From Algoriphagus ratkowskyi (GTDB taxonomy: Bacteria; Bacteroidota; Bacteroidia; Cytophagales; Cyclobacteriaceae), in NCBI RefSeq assembly GCF_002150505.1, contig NZ_MSSV01000001.1, forward strand, positions 1 through 64,000: a stretch of DNA of 64,000 nucleotides, read 5' to 3'. The notes under the pieces were generated by a model. It had not been told where the DNA came from. It did not search any database and saw nothing but the letters and a program-made list of their open reading frames with translations. The position numbers and the translations under genes were made by a program. Of this stretch, positions 36,031 to 44,010 are shown in pieces. The stretch's first letter is position 1; each line of letters begins with the position of its first letter.

Positions 36031-36063
36031 TCGCCATTCTTGATTCTCCGTTCTAATTTGTTC

Positions 36064-36293
36064 TCGGCTGCGTCACCTGATATTTATAATCATACAATCC
36101 CAACTGGCGCTTTTTCCATTCATCCCCTTACAAGAATATAGGATGGGGAAGATTTACATCCCAAGTCCCAAGTTTTTTTAATAAGTAAGTAGTCTTATCA
36201 ATGTTTTTCCAGAGCTAAATTATTTTCCTCAGAAGGATCTTCAGCCAAATTGTAAAGCATTGGCAGTCTGTCTGGAATGGTTACAAGTTTCCA
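36064..36293 (-). pseudogene. sulfatase 3'-end remnant, copy B
   Basis: Continues from the metallophosphoesterase remnant just as the intact pair is arranged at 37856-39243. It aligns with the last about 75 codons of the intact sulfatase (offset close to 3,190 nt) and stops where homology ends at TTTCCA (36288-36293). TCCCAAG occurs twice in tandem here. Confidence 0.8.
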
Positions 36294-36786
36294 GATTTTA
36301 TGAAACTAAGTGCTCTCAAGATTTATCTAAGAGCTTAGCAGTGGAACCAGATAGATATGCCAAAATACTAGGAGCAGTTTTAGCTATAAATAAAAAAGTT
36401 GTTATGATTTAATATCGGACTAATAATTTCCGTTAGCTGAAACCATCGATACTGTCACTCTGTCTTAATCAATTGAATAAACTAGGCGGTGTTCATGGTT
36501 GATTCTTCTAGACCAGAAGCCAGAATAGTTGTTTTTCAATCGCTCTGGTTTATCTGTGCCAGCTTCATGATGTTGGACGAGTTGAGGGATGAGGAAATTG
36601 AAATCAGGTTTTCCAAGCGTTCAAATTCCTTTATTTTCGATAATTGTAAAGGCCTAAATGTGTTTTTCTCACTTGAGGTTTTGGAATTAAGTGAAAATAG
36701 AAATATCTCTACCGGAAAAAGTTTGAATTATGTTCCAGCATCTAAAATTTTAGACTGAACTATCTTTTCTTTAAGGTATGGTCAGT
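36242..36786. repeat. 545-bp module-leader direct repeat, copy B
   Basis: Partner of 33346-33890 at a fixed distance of 2,896 nt. The first part (to about 36500) is almost identical to copy A, the later part has about one difference per ten bases. It is followed 31 nt later by the second pair of double-glycine peptides. The frame starting GTG 36489 is shortened by a TGA relative to copy A. Confidence 0.85.
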
Positions 36787-36817
36787 AGGGGTCAGGTTAA
36801 ATTAAATTTTTAAAAAA

Positions 36818-37009
36818 ATAGATAAATTTAAAGAGTTGAGTTTGGAGGAGATGCAAGAATTTAATGGAGGATTAACCTGGCTAGCTTTGGCTGGGGCTGT
36901 CGCATTAACCGTTGCATTGGAAGCATTAATGAATCCTAAAGCAACAATTGATGCAATGAGTAGTGGATGGGGTAAAGCAGAAGAACTTGAAAAGTATTCG
37001 GATAATTAA
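36818..37009 (+). CDS. double-glycine leader peptide 3, non-canonical ATA start
   Basis: A 63-codon frame clearly homologous to peptide 1 in its leader: I/M-D-K-F-K-E-L-S-L-E-E-M-Q-E-F-N-G-G versus M-D-N-F-K-E-L in peptide 1. The codon equivalent to ATG is ATA (36818-36820); nearest in-frame alternatives are TTG 36836 and ATG 36851, which would leave a truncated leader. The core is alanine-rich and hydrophobic (L-A-L-A-G-A-V-A-L-T-V-A-L-E-A-L) with a polar tail. Either translation uses a weak start or the gene is recently inactivated. Confidence 0.5.
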   Translation: MDKFKELSLEEMQEFNGGLTWLALAGAVALTVALEALMNPKATIDAMSSGWGKAEELEKYSDN

Positions 37010-37020
37010 TCTTAAAAAAA

Positions 37021-37200
37021 ATGAAAGAATTACATGAATTAAAGGAACGTGACCTCCTTGAAATACAAGGTGGGGGCTTAAGTGAAATTACAGAAGCTTT
37101 CTGGGATGGAGTAGGTTATGTAGCTAGAGTTTACGTAATATGCTGTGAAATAGCAGTAAAAACTGACACATATCAAGACCCTATGTATTATAGTAAGTAG
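37021..37200 (+). CDS. double-glycine leader peptide 4 (bacteriocin-like)
   Basis: A 59-aa peptide: leader M-K-E-L-H-E-L-K-E-R-D-L-L-E-I-Q-G-G-G, core of 40 residues with A-F-W-D-G-V-G-Y-V-A-R-V-Y-V-I and a C-C pair, ending Y-Y-S-K. It starts 11 nt after peptide 3, the same spacing as peptides 1 and 2. Positionally equivalent to peptide 2; aromatic core segments are alike in character. Confidence 0.7.
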   Translation: MKELHELKERDLLEIQGGGLSEITEAFWDGVGYVARVYVICCEIAVKTDTYQDPMYYSK

Positions 37201-37215
37201 TTAATTAAGATTAAT

Positions 37216-37255
37216 AATCACTGAGAATCATAATTCTCCAGTGATTTCTTTTTTT
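37216..37255 (+). terminator. terminator-like hairpin between peptide 4 and VanZ-like gene
   Basis: AATCACTG AGAAT pairs with ATTCT C CAGTGATT (one bulged C) over a 4-nt loop and is followed by TCTTTTTTT. It sits 15 nt after the peptide stop and 8 nt before the membrane gene, so it probably lets only part of transcription reach that gene. Confidence 0.75.
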
Positions 37256-37262
37256 GCATGAT

Positions 37263-37643
37263 ATGATTAAGAAAAATTATAAGCGGGTTGTTCTTATTTT
37301 ATTGCTATTCATCTTAGCCTTTCTTTTAGTTAACTATTATAGACCTTTCAAAGCCAAGCATGGTTTTTTTGATTTCGGATTGGCAGATAGTGGTTCAGGA
37401 ATGATCTCAATTGTCATAGTTTATTTTTTTTTATCAAAAAAAAGTATGTCTTTTCTAGAGTCGCTAAAATTAGCATGCTTGATTTTCTCCTTGTATCTCA
37501 CTCAAGAGATTTTGTCTTATTTTTCTCCGTTTATTGGAACATTTGATGTGAAGGACTTACTATATTATTTCTTTGGTTTGGTAATCGTTTTCTATTTTGA
37601 TATTAGGAAAAGAGAAGTCTTTCCTGAAGAGAAAATGCACTAA
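37263..37643 (+). CDS. VanZ-like small membrane protein
   Basis: A 126-aa protein with four hydrophobic helices and basic termini. The final G-T-F-D-V-K-D-L-L-Y-Y-F-F-G segment near residue 97 resembles the VanZ signature (D-x-x-D-x-x-x-N-x-x-G) though the Asn is replaced by Tyr. It takes the position that the CPBP protein has in module 1, right after two GG peptides and a hairpin. It may be an immunity protein; function is inferred from context. The ATG at 37263 was chosen over a TTG three codons upstream. Confidence 0.65.
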   Translation: MIKKNYKRVVLILLLFILAFLLVNYYRPFKAKHGFFDFGLADSGSGMISIVIVYFFLSKKSMSFLESLKLACLIFSLYLTQEILSYFSPFIGTFDVKDLLYYFFGLVIVFYFDIRKREVFPEEKMH

Positions 37644-37828
37644 ATTATATAGGCTTGCTGATACTTAATTGGTCAAGCGTCAAGTCATCAAAGTGAAATA
37701 AAACTCGTTTTTCGAGTCCCGATTAATCTCGCGGATGTAAACTCGAAGTTTGATCGGAAGATTTGTAATCTTAAAAACTAAGTCTATTTTCCTAGTATTT
37801 CGGATTTGAAATCCTATTATATAGGTTC

Positions 37829-37845
37829 AGGATTGCAAATCCTGA
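37829..37845. repeat. small inverted repeat CAGGATT / AATCCTG
   Basis: A 7-bp stem over GCA in the gap before the metallophosphoesterase stop, preceded by a GGATTTGAAATCC palindrome. Together they may act as a terminator on the minus strand, but no T-run is present. Confidence 0.35.
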
Positions 37846-37855
37846 CCAGTATACC

Positions 37856-39070
37856 CTACTTCCTCTTCAACTTAATCACCGTTATTTCCGGCCAAATACC
37901 TACCCTCCCAGCAAAGGCTAAAAAACCAAAGCCACGGTTTATATATAAGTAGCGGCCTAGTTCTTCATACAGTCCGGCCCATTTAGGATAGCGAAGGGAT
38001 ACCGGGCTCCATTTGATAAAACCGGGAATTTCGATCCCAAATTGCATTCCATGGGTATGACCACTCAAGGTTAGATGGATAAATTGGGAGAAATTTTTTA
38101 CTTCTTCATCAAAGTGAGAAGGGTCGTGGCTCATGAGTATTTTAAAACTTTGATCGCTGAGATTTGCAGTAGCTTTCTTGAGATCTCCATACTGCCCAAA
38201 TCCCTTTCCCCAATTCTCTATCCCAATCAGGTCTATACTTGCGCCTTTTCTTTCAAGCTTGACATTTTCATTACGTAAGAGTGTAAAACCTAATTCTTTT
38301 TGGATTTTGTACAGGCGCTGCATATTGGCTGCTTTGGCCTCCTTGCTAGGCCATGATACATAGTCCCCGTAGTCATGATTGCCTAGGATGGAGTAGATAC
38401 CCATGGGAGCTTCCAGCTTTTTAAACGTTTCTATCCATGGTTCCATTTCTATTGCTTGGTTGTTCACCAGATCTCCAGTAAATAGGATGACATCTGACCC
38501 TTGCTCATTTATTAACTCAATGCCATATTCCAGCTTCTTTTTATTATCAAAACTTCCGGAGTGTATATCTGAAATCTGCGTAATCGTAAAGCAATCAAAC
38601 TCCTCAGGTAGGTCGTCAAATTCCAAGGTATGGTGTATTACCCGGTATCTATATTTGCCTATTAATACGCCATGCAATATTCCTAAAAAAGGAATTGCAG
38701 AAATTACCAATGCAGTTTGACTGATGAATTTTCTGCGCTCAGCTAGGAAATCACCTTCATGGTTTCCGGTAAGGTATTGATAGGTTCCGGTTAAAAAGCG
38801 GACGAGATCTTCTCCAAATAGAAATGCCAGAATGATCAACTTTGGGATCAAAGACAGCACAAGCAAGGAAATAAGCCTGCCAAAGTTTGGAGTAGGGCTG
38901 CTACGGCTGAAGGTCAGAAAACCGTAGGCGGCAAAAAGGTATACTGAAATCGAGAAGATCCAAAAGCCGATCTTAATCCAGTTTTGCTCCGGAAATAGGG
39001 TTGCGAAAGCTTGATAGGAATACCAGTCGATGAGGAAAACAAAGACTAGGAGGATTATAATGCGAAGCAA
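37856..39070 (-). CDS. membrane metallophosphoesterase, YkuE-like
   Basis: A 404-aa protein with four N-terminal transmembrane helices (about residues 4-24, 33-53, 66-86 and 117-138) and a C-terminal calcineurin-like phosphoesterase domain: D-I-H at 168-170, G-D at 199-200, G-N-H-D at 230-233, S-H-D-P near residue 315 and S-G-H-T-H-G near residue 334. All metal ligands are present. Substrates may be phospholipids or nucleotides; not determinable. A broken copy lies at 35300-36030. The start is 173 nt from the sulfatase stop on the same strand. Confidence 0.92.
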   Translation of the reverse strand: MLRIIILLVFVFLIDWYSYQAFATLFPEQNWIKIGFWIFSISVYLFAAYGFLTFSRSSPTPNFGRLISLLVLSLIPKLIILAFLFGEDLVRFLTGTYQYLTGNHEGDFLAERRKFISQTALVISAIPFLGILHGVLIGKYRYRVIHHTLEFDDLPEEFDCFTITQISDIHSGSFDNKKKLEYGIELINEQGSDVILFTGDLVNNQAIEMEPWIETFKKLEAPMGIYSILGNHDYGDYVSWPSKEAKAANMQRLYKIQKELGFTLLRNENVKLERKGASIDLIGIENWGKGFGQYGDLKKATANLSDQSFKILMSHDPSHFDEEVKNFSQFIHLTLSGHTHGMQFGIEIPGFIKWSPVSLRYPKWAGLYEELGRYLYINRGFGFLAFAGRVGIWPEITVIKLKRK

Positions 39071-39242
39071 TAGAAAGAGATTATATTGAACGAGGAATTA
39101 TAAGATGATTTGCCAGAGAATTTAAAACCTAAGGCAAACTAGGATAAACCCTGTACGCAAAAGAATAGATTATTGGTTGACTTAGATGCAATTATTTATA
39201 CTTCAAAGGTGAAAGGCCTAGTCTCCATTTTTGATTCTGAGT

Positions 39243-40664
39243 CTATTTTGTTTTCGGCTGCGTCACTTCGTATTCATGCTCATACAGGCTCAACTGCCGT
39301 TTTTTCCAAACTGCTCCTTCTAAGAATACAGGATGAGGAAGATTCACATCCCAGTTACCTAGCTTTTTCAATAGATAGGTAGTTTTGTCGAGGTTCTTCA
39401 AAGCCAAATCGTTTTGTTCGGATGGGTCATCAGCCAGATTGTAAAGCATAGGCATTCTATCTGGAATACTTACCAGTTTCCAATCACCCTCTCGAATTGC
39501 TCTGCTAATGGTGAATTTCCAAGTCATCTCCCGATTGGCAAGAGGAGCAGTTTTTCCAGTAAGGTGAGGGAGTAAATCCAATCCAGTAAACATATTCATG
39601 TCGGTTTCTTTGTCTCCAGCTAGTGCAAGAAAGGTAGGGACGATATCAAGTGAAGTCACTTGTTCATCATAGTTTAGGCCTTTTGGAAGTAAACTCGGTA
39701 AATTCATCACGAAAGGAACATGGATTCCGCCTTCAAGCAAAATTCCTTTCTGTCCCCGATAAGGCGCATTGTTAGAAGCATTGCTATCCGTTGGTCCACC
39801 ATTATCGCTGATGAATACCACCAGTGTGTTTTCTTTGAGACCTTGGTCTTCCAGTGATTGCATGATTTTTCCCACATTCAAATCAAGTCGGTGCACCATC
39901 GCCGCATAGGTGCGTCGCTTTTTGTCAGCAATGTTTTGGTATAAAGCCAAATCCTCTTCTAGTGCTTGCATAGGAGTGTGAGGAGCATTGAATGCTGCAA
40001 AGAGAAAAAACGGCTCGTCCTTATGTCGAGTGATAAAATCCACGCTTTCATTTCCTACATCATCAGTGATATAAGTGATCGGAGCGGGAGTTTTGAAATT
40101 GCTCTCCAAAGGTTCTTTGTAACCTGTTCCATTAGGCAAGGCCTCAAAGTAATCGTGACCACCGCCAGTATATCCCCAGAATTCATCAAATCCTCTCTTC
40201 AGGGGATGGAATTGAGGTTCTTTTCCCAAATGCCATTTTCCGATCAAACCATTGACATAACCTAGCTTATTCAAATGATCAGCGATTGTTTGTTGGGTGA
40301 GTGGAAGTCCGTTGTATTCAGGGTCAAACCCAGGTTCAACTCCTCCCAGGTTATTGTCGTGGCCGAATTCCACTTGATTGATTCCTGTGATAAACCCAGC
40401 TCTAGAGGGGCTACAAACAGCAGAGGAAACGTAGCCTTGAGTAAAGGTGACGCCACTCGCAGCGAGTTTGTCTATTTTTGGTGTTTTGATCTGTGTGCTA
40501 CCTGTAAAACCCAAATCTCCATATCCTAAATCATCAGCGACGATCAAGACCAAATTATAATGAGTGGGAGCAGGATTTTTTGTCAAAGTGTCGATCGTAG
40601 CTTGGCTAAAAAATGGATAAAGCACAAGTGCTAGCGTGATAATGTGGGTTAGTAGGGTTTTCAT
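39243..40664 (-). CDS. secreted arylsulfatase-type sulfatase
   Basis: A 473-aa type I sulfatase with a signal peptide (cleavage near S-Q-A, residue 23). Formylglycine motif C-S-P-S-R-A-G-F-I-T-G begins at Cys84; the metal aspartates are in V-A-D-D-L-G-Y-G-D near residue 42, and I-S-D-N-G-G-P near residue 285 supplies the second acidic pair. G-K-W-H-L-G is also present. It is of arylsulfatase A-like type and should desulfate glycans or aryl sulfates in the periplasm. The frame is open 7 codons upstream; ATG 40664 starts the signal peptide well. Two copies of its 3' end sit to the left. Confidence 0.93.
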   Translation of the reverse strand: MKTLLTHIITLALVLYPFFSQATIDTLTKNPAPTHYNLVLIVADDLGYGDLGFTGSTQIKTPKIDKLAASGVTFTQGYVSSAVCSPSRAGFITGINQVEFGHDNNLGGVEPGFDPEYNGLPLTQQTIADHLNKLGYVNGLIGKWHLGKEPQFHPLKRGFDEFWGYTGGGHDYFEALPNGTGYKEPLESNFKTPAPITYITDDVGNESVDFITRHKDEPFFLFAAFNAPHTPMQALEEDLALYQNIADKKRRTYAAMVHRLDLNVGKIMQSLEDQGLKENTLVVFISDNGGPTDSNASNNAPYRGQKGILLEGGIHVPFVMNLPSLLPKGLNYDEQVTSLDIVPTFLALAGDKETDMNMFTGLDLLPHLTGKTAPLANREMTWKFTISRAIREGDWKLVSIPDRMPMLYNLADDPSEQNDLALKNLDKTTYLLKKLGNWDVNLPHPVFLEGAVWKKRQLSLYEHEYEVTQPKTK

Positions 40665-40863
40665 TTCAATGACTTTTGATACCATAGGAAACGTTAAGGA
40701 TAAGACAAATTCCAGTGAAAAAGAATCTCAAATACAATTAGTGTTAAGGTGGGTATAAGTCATGATGTAAATCTTCCTTCTGAACTTTTGTTATTTTATT
40801 CCATTTTCTAGGCTTTTTCGTTTCTTTACACCCGAATTATTTTGCATTCAGCCTAACAAACCT

Positions 40864-42165
40864 ATGAGACAGCTACTCCTCAGACCCGGAGCCGAAGAAT
40901 TGACGTATGAAATTCGTGGAATTGTAAAAAAAGCCCGTCAAGTGGAAGCCTTGGGCTATACGATGACTTGGGAAAATATCGGAGATCCTATCCAAAAGAG
41001 CAATCGAGTGCCAGAGTGGATGAAGGAAATCATAGCCGATTTGCTGAAGGAGGATAAGACGTATGGCTATGCGGATTCCAAAGGAGTGTTGGAAACGCGT
41101 AGATTTCTCGCTGATCTCAACAATGCAAGAGGAGGGAGTCAAATCACTGCAGAAGATATTTTATTCTTTAATGGGCTAGGGGATGCTATCGCAAAACTGT
41201 ATCAGTTTTTGATCCCGACAGCAAGAATTATTGGTCCTTCACCAGCATATAGTACGCATAGTTCTGCTGAAGCCGCTCATGCCAACGCTGCTCCGATTAC
41301 CTACAAACTTGATCCGGATAATCAGTGGCTACCAGATATGGAGGACTTGTATTTGAAGGTTCGTTATAATCCTTCGATAGTCGGAATCTTGATTATCAAT
41401 CCGGATAATCCAACGGGGATGGTTTATCCACGGGAGGTGTTGGAGGCTTTTGTGAAAATTGCCGAGGAGTTTAATCTGCTACTTATCTCGGATGAGATCT
41501 ACCAAAATATCACCTACAACGGAATTACGGCTGTTCCACTTGCCGAAGTAATTGGAGATAGACCTGCAATTTCACTGAAAGGGATTTCCAAGGAATTTCC
41601 TTGGCCAGGATCACGCTGTGGCTGGATGGAATTTTATAACCGAGAGTCCTCCATAGAGTTTTCGAAGCTTTGCCAGACGTTGGAGAATGCCAAGATGATC
41701 GAGGTTTGCTCTACTATTTTGCCTCAGCTAGCAATTCCAAAAATCATGAAGCATCCAGCTTATTTCAAGTACAGAGAAGAAGCAAATGCTCAAATAGGTA
41801 AGCGTAGCGATTGGATGCGAGAGATTTTAGGAGATATTCCAGGGATTAAATTTAACCCTACTCAGGGAGCATTTTATAATACCATCGTATTTGACGAGGG
41901 CGTATTGAAGGAAGATCAATTTCTCCCAATTCAGGATGAGAAATTACAAGCATTGCTAGATACTTGGCTTTTGGAAAAAAACATGCCGATGGACAAGCAA
42001 TTCGTCTATAATTTATTAGCAGCAGAACAGATTTGCGTAGTGCCGATTTCATCCTTTTGCTCGGATTTGAGAGGTTTCCGAGTGACGCTTTTGGAGGAAA
42101 ATGAAGAGGTTTTCAAAAGTACGTTTAGGAGAATAGGGAAAGCGATTGAGAGTTATTTGAAGTAG
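40864..42165 (+). CDS. PLP-dependent class I/II aminotransferase
   Basis: A 433-aa fold-type I aminotransferase. PLP lysine is expected at Lys244 in G-I-S-K-E-F-P-W-P-G-S-R-C-G-W; N-P-D-N-P-T-G near residue 180 and S-D-E-I-Y near residue 210 bind PLP; the R-V-T-L-L-E segment near residue 412 carries the substrate-carboxylate Arg. Length is slightly above most AspC/AlaA enzymes because of insertions. It could act on alanine, aspartate or aromatic amino acids; specificity is not clear. The stop is 8 nt before a 15-bp REP-like hairpin. Confidence 0.9.
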   Translation: MRQLLLRPGAEELTYEIRGIVKKARQVEALGYTMTWENIGDPIQKSNRVPEWMKEIIADLLKEDKTYGYADSKGVLETRRFLADLNNARGGSQITAEDILFFNGLGDAIAKLYQFLIPTARIIGPSPAYSTHSSAEAAHANAAPITYKLDPDNQWLPDMEDLYLKVRYNPSIVGILIINPDNPTGMVYPREVLEAFVKIAEEFNLLLISDEIYQNITYNGITAVPLAEVIGDRPAISLKGISKEFPWPGSRCGWMEFYNRESSIEFSKLCQTLENAKMIEVCSTILPQLAIPKIMKHPAYFKYREEANAQIGKRSDWMREILGDIPGIKFNPTQGAFYNTIVFDEGVLKEDQFLPIQDEKLQALLDTWLLEKNMPMDKQFVYNLLAAEQICVVPISSFCSDLRGFRVTLLEENEEVFKSTFRRIGKAIESYLK

Positions 42166-42172
42166 TGAAATG

Positions 42173-42206
42173 AACTCTCCGAGGGTTCTAAAACCCTCGG
42201 AGAGTT
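42173..42206. repeat. REP-like 15-bp hairpin, left of RAYT
   Basis: AACTCTCCGAGGGTT / AACCCTCGGAGAGTT, perfect stem with CTAA loop, between the aminotransferase stop and the RAYT 3' end. Shares the core TCCGAGGGTT with the hairpin on the other side of the transposase. It may also terminate both genes. Confidence 0.85.
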
Positions 42207-42225
42207 TCGCGGTTAGAATTTCAAT

Positions 42226-42786
42226 TTATTCTTCAGAAAGATCAAAATCTAGTTCAGCTGGAGATTTGTGAGCAGAAATCATCTCTTCTTTCCCTCCAAA
42301 CCATTCTAAGACTTTTTCTCTTTCTAGATGAGTTTGCTTCTCAGAAAAGAAAGCCTTCCAAGAGCTATGTTTCCACTTAGAAAAGTCTTTTGCAAATCCG
42401 TGATGAGTAGGGTTTTGATGGATATATGTGATACACCTTGTGAAATATGAGTCATTACTTATCTTTTCTCTTTTTAAATTAGACATGAATAAACTCCCTT
42501 TTCTATGGTATTTCTTATTGTAGAATTGGCAATAAGAATTAAGAAGATTAGAAAAGGCTTTGCTTGTGGATAGTGCTGGATCTTCATTTACCTGAATCAA
42601 AAAGTGGAAATGATTTGGCATAAGGCAATAAGTGAAAGTCTTAACTGCAGGGGACAAATAGAAGGAATACTTCGATAGGAAAAAAAAGTAATTTTCGTCC
42701 TCTCTAAAAATATTTTCTTTTCCATTTGCATGAGTCCATACATGGTAATATGCGCCAGGTTCAAAAGGTGTTGTAGGTCTAGACAT
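42226..42786 (-). CDS. REP-associated tyrosine transposase (Y1/IS200-like)
   Basis: A 186-aa HUH-superfamily nuclease of the RAYT type. The HUH pair His59 and His61 is in M-P-N-H-F-H-F-L-I; the catalytic tyrosine is expected in the N-S-Y-C-Q-F-Y-N-K-K-Y segment near residues 98-108; A-Y-Y-H-V at residues 12-16 is the usual first strand. RAYTs are domesticated single-copy transposases that cut REP hairpins. The gene lies exactly between two REP-like palindromes with a common core, as expected for a RAYT with its REPs. It appears intact. Confidence 0.92.
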   Translation of the reverse strand: MSRPTTPFEPGAYYHVWTHANGKENIFREDENYFFFLSKYSFYLSPAVKTFTYCLMPNHFHFLIQVNEDPALSTSKAFSNLLNSYCQFYNKKYHRKGSLFMSNLKREKISNDSYFTRCITYIHQNPTHHGFAKDFSKWKHSSWKAFFSEKQTHLEREKVLEWFGGKEEMISAHKSPAELDFDLSEE

Positions 42787-42820
42787 AGTAAAAGTTATTT
42801 GACTGAATAATTATTGTAAT

Positions 42821-42848
42821 CCTCGGAGGGTTTTTGAACCCTCCGAGG
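42821..42848. repeat. REP-like 12-bp hairpin, right of RAYT
   Basis: CCTCGGAGGGTT / AACCCTCCGAGG, perfect stem with TTTG loop, 34 nt upstream of the transposase start. The right arm continues as AACCCTCCGAGGGTT, itself a palindrome, giving the shared TCCGAGGGTT core. Confidence 0.85.
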
Positions 42849-42861
42849 GTTCTTTACATTT

Positions 42862-43797
42862 TCAATGGTCCCTCACTTTAATCCCTGCATCAGGCACTAT
42901 CACTTCTTCAATACCTGATTCCTTTGAAAAAGTCGACAAATCCGGTTGCCCGGCATTAACCCAGGCAGTAAACCAAAAGTCAGCGATCATCTTGATAGAC
43001 TTTTTCATTTGCCGCTCGATTTGGTTGTCTAGTGCTAGGGCATACGCTTCTGTGAATTCTCTAGAATAAACGCGCACAGTCAAAGTATTTCGCTCTTCGT
43101 AGCTATACTTCTGGTCTGGAGAGAAGCTTTTGGTCAACTCTTTTTCTATCCACAATACGCTGTCAACTTGATTGTGAGCTGCTGCCACGGCATCCCAGAT
43201 GGCGAGTTGAGGCTTTTCTACATATTCGGCCTGCCCGATCCAAAGCGCATAATCTTTAGCCTGAAGCTCAGGAATTCTGCTTTCCCAGAAGCCATGAATT
43301 CCTATCTGATCAGTTAGCTGCCCATTATAATTTACCGTAGTGTGTAGAGGTACATATAGGTCTGCGAGATAATGTCCTAAGTCTGCTGAAAGCCGAAGTA
43401 TGGCGTTAGAATTTTTAGTTTCGAACGCTTTTGTGAGGTTGAGAAAATTAAAATATGCCGACCAGGGACCAATTCCATACAATCGTAAACTGTCTTCAGA
43501 ATATTTTTCTACTGCTTCATTCCAATATTTTGGGAGTATTTGCAAGGCTGAATCACCATAATAATCCAAATCTATGTAGTGCTTCTCTGCTTCACCTTCC
43601 ACAGCATATCTCCTGCGATCAGGATTCACTGCATTCTCAGTAATGTACTGGATTTGAGGTTTGTAAAAGCCAATCATTTCCTCTGGAAGTGAGAAAACTG
43701 CGAGTCTATTAATAAGCGAATGCCCATAAAAACCCCAAACAATAGGTGTCGCTGAAATTAAAAAGAGAAGGACAATCCAGGTTAGAAAAAATCTCAT
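42862..43797 (-). CDS. zinc-dependent phospholipase C / S1-P1 nuclease-like protein
   Basis: A 311-aa exported protein, signal peptide cleaved before W-G-F-Y-G-H (Trp21 as new N-terminus, a zinc ligand in this fold). Further zinc-site segments are visible: H-Y-I-D-L near residue 72, L-S-A-D-L-G-H-Y-L-A-D-L-Y-V-P-L-H near residue 137-153, and I-G-I-H-G-F-W-E near residue 164. This is the S1/P1 nuclease-phospholipase C fold; Bacteroidota members are annotated zinc-dependent phospholipase C without biochemistry. It is divergent from rpsT. Confidence 0.87.
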   Translation of the reverse strand: MRFFLTWIVLLFLISATPIVWGFYGHSLINRLAVFSLPEEMIGFYKPQIQYITENAVNPDRRRYAVEGEAEKHYIDLDYYGDSALQILPKYWNEAVEKYSEDSLRLYGIGPWSAYFNFLNLTKAFETKNSNAILRLSADLGHYLADLYVPLHTTVNYNGQLTDQIGIHGFWESRIPELQAKDYALWIGQAEYVEKPQLAIWDAVAAAHNQVDSVLWIEKELTKSFSPDQKYSYEERNTLTVRVYSREFTEAYALALDNQIERQMKKSIKMIADFWFTAWVNAGQPDLSTFSKESGIEEVIVPDAGIKVRDH

Positions 43798-43926
43798 ACC
43801 TAAAAATAATCAAAATCTTTATCAGGTTAATGCCTAGATAAAAGGTATATTTGCACCCATAATAGGGGGCTAACCAACTTATTGTATTTGAAAAAGTACT
43901 GCAACTCGAGGAATGTTTGAAATTCG

Positions 43927-43958
43927 TTTGGCAGATTTAATAAATTACAATAACTTTG
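43927..43958 (+). promoter_or_regulatory. Bacteroidota-type promoter of rpsT
   Basis: TTTG (43927-43930), 20-nt spacer, TAACTTTG (43951-43958), matching the TTTG / TAnnTTTG consensus, 52 nt before the rpsT start. A second TATATTTG at 43846-43853 farther upstream lacks a clear -33 partner. Confidence 0.65.
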
Positions 43959-44010
43959 CACTCCGATTCGGAATAGGGACACGTAAAAGAAATTCAATTA
44001 TAATTAAGAT

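Noticed and set aside
39173-39382. Plus-strand frame over the sulfatase 3' end
   Set aside because: It is the antisense shadow of the sulfatase and intergenic sequence, with no independent support.
43846-43926. Possible tRNA or small RNA ahead of rpsT
   Set aside because: The TATATTTGCACCC sequence resembles stable-RNA promoters, but no cloverleaf or conserved RNA follows; it is likely an extra rpsT promoter.
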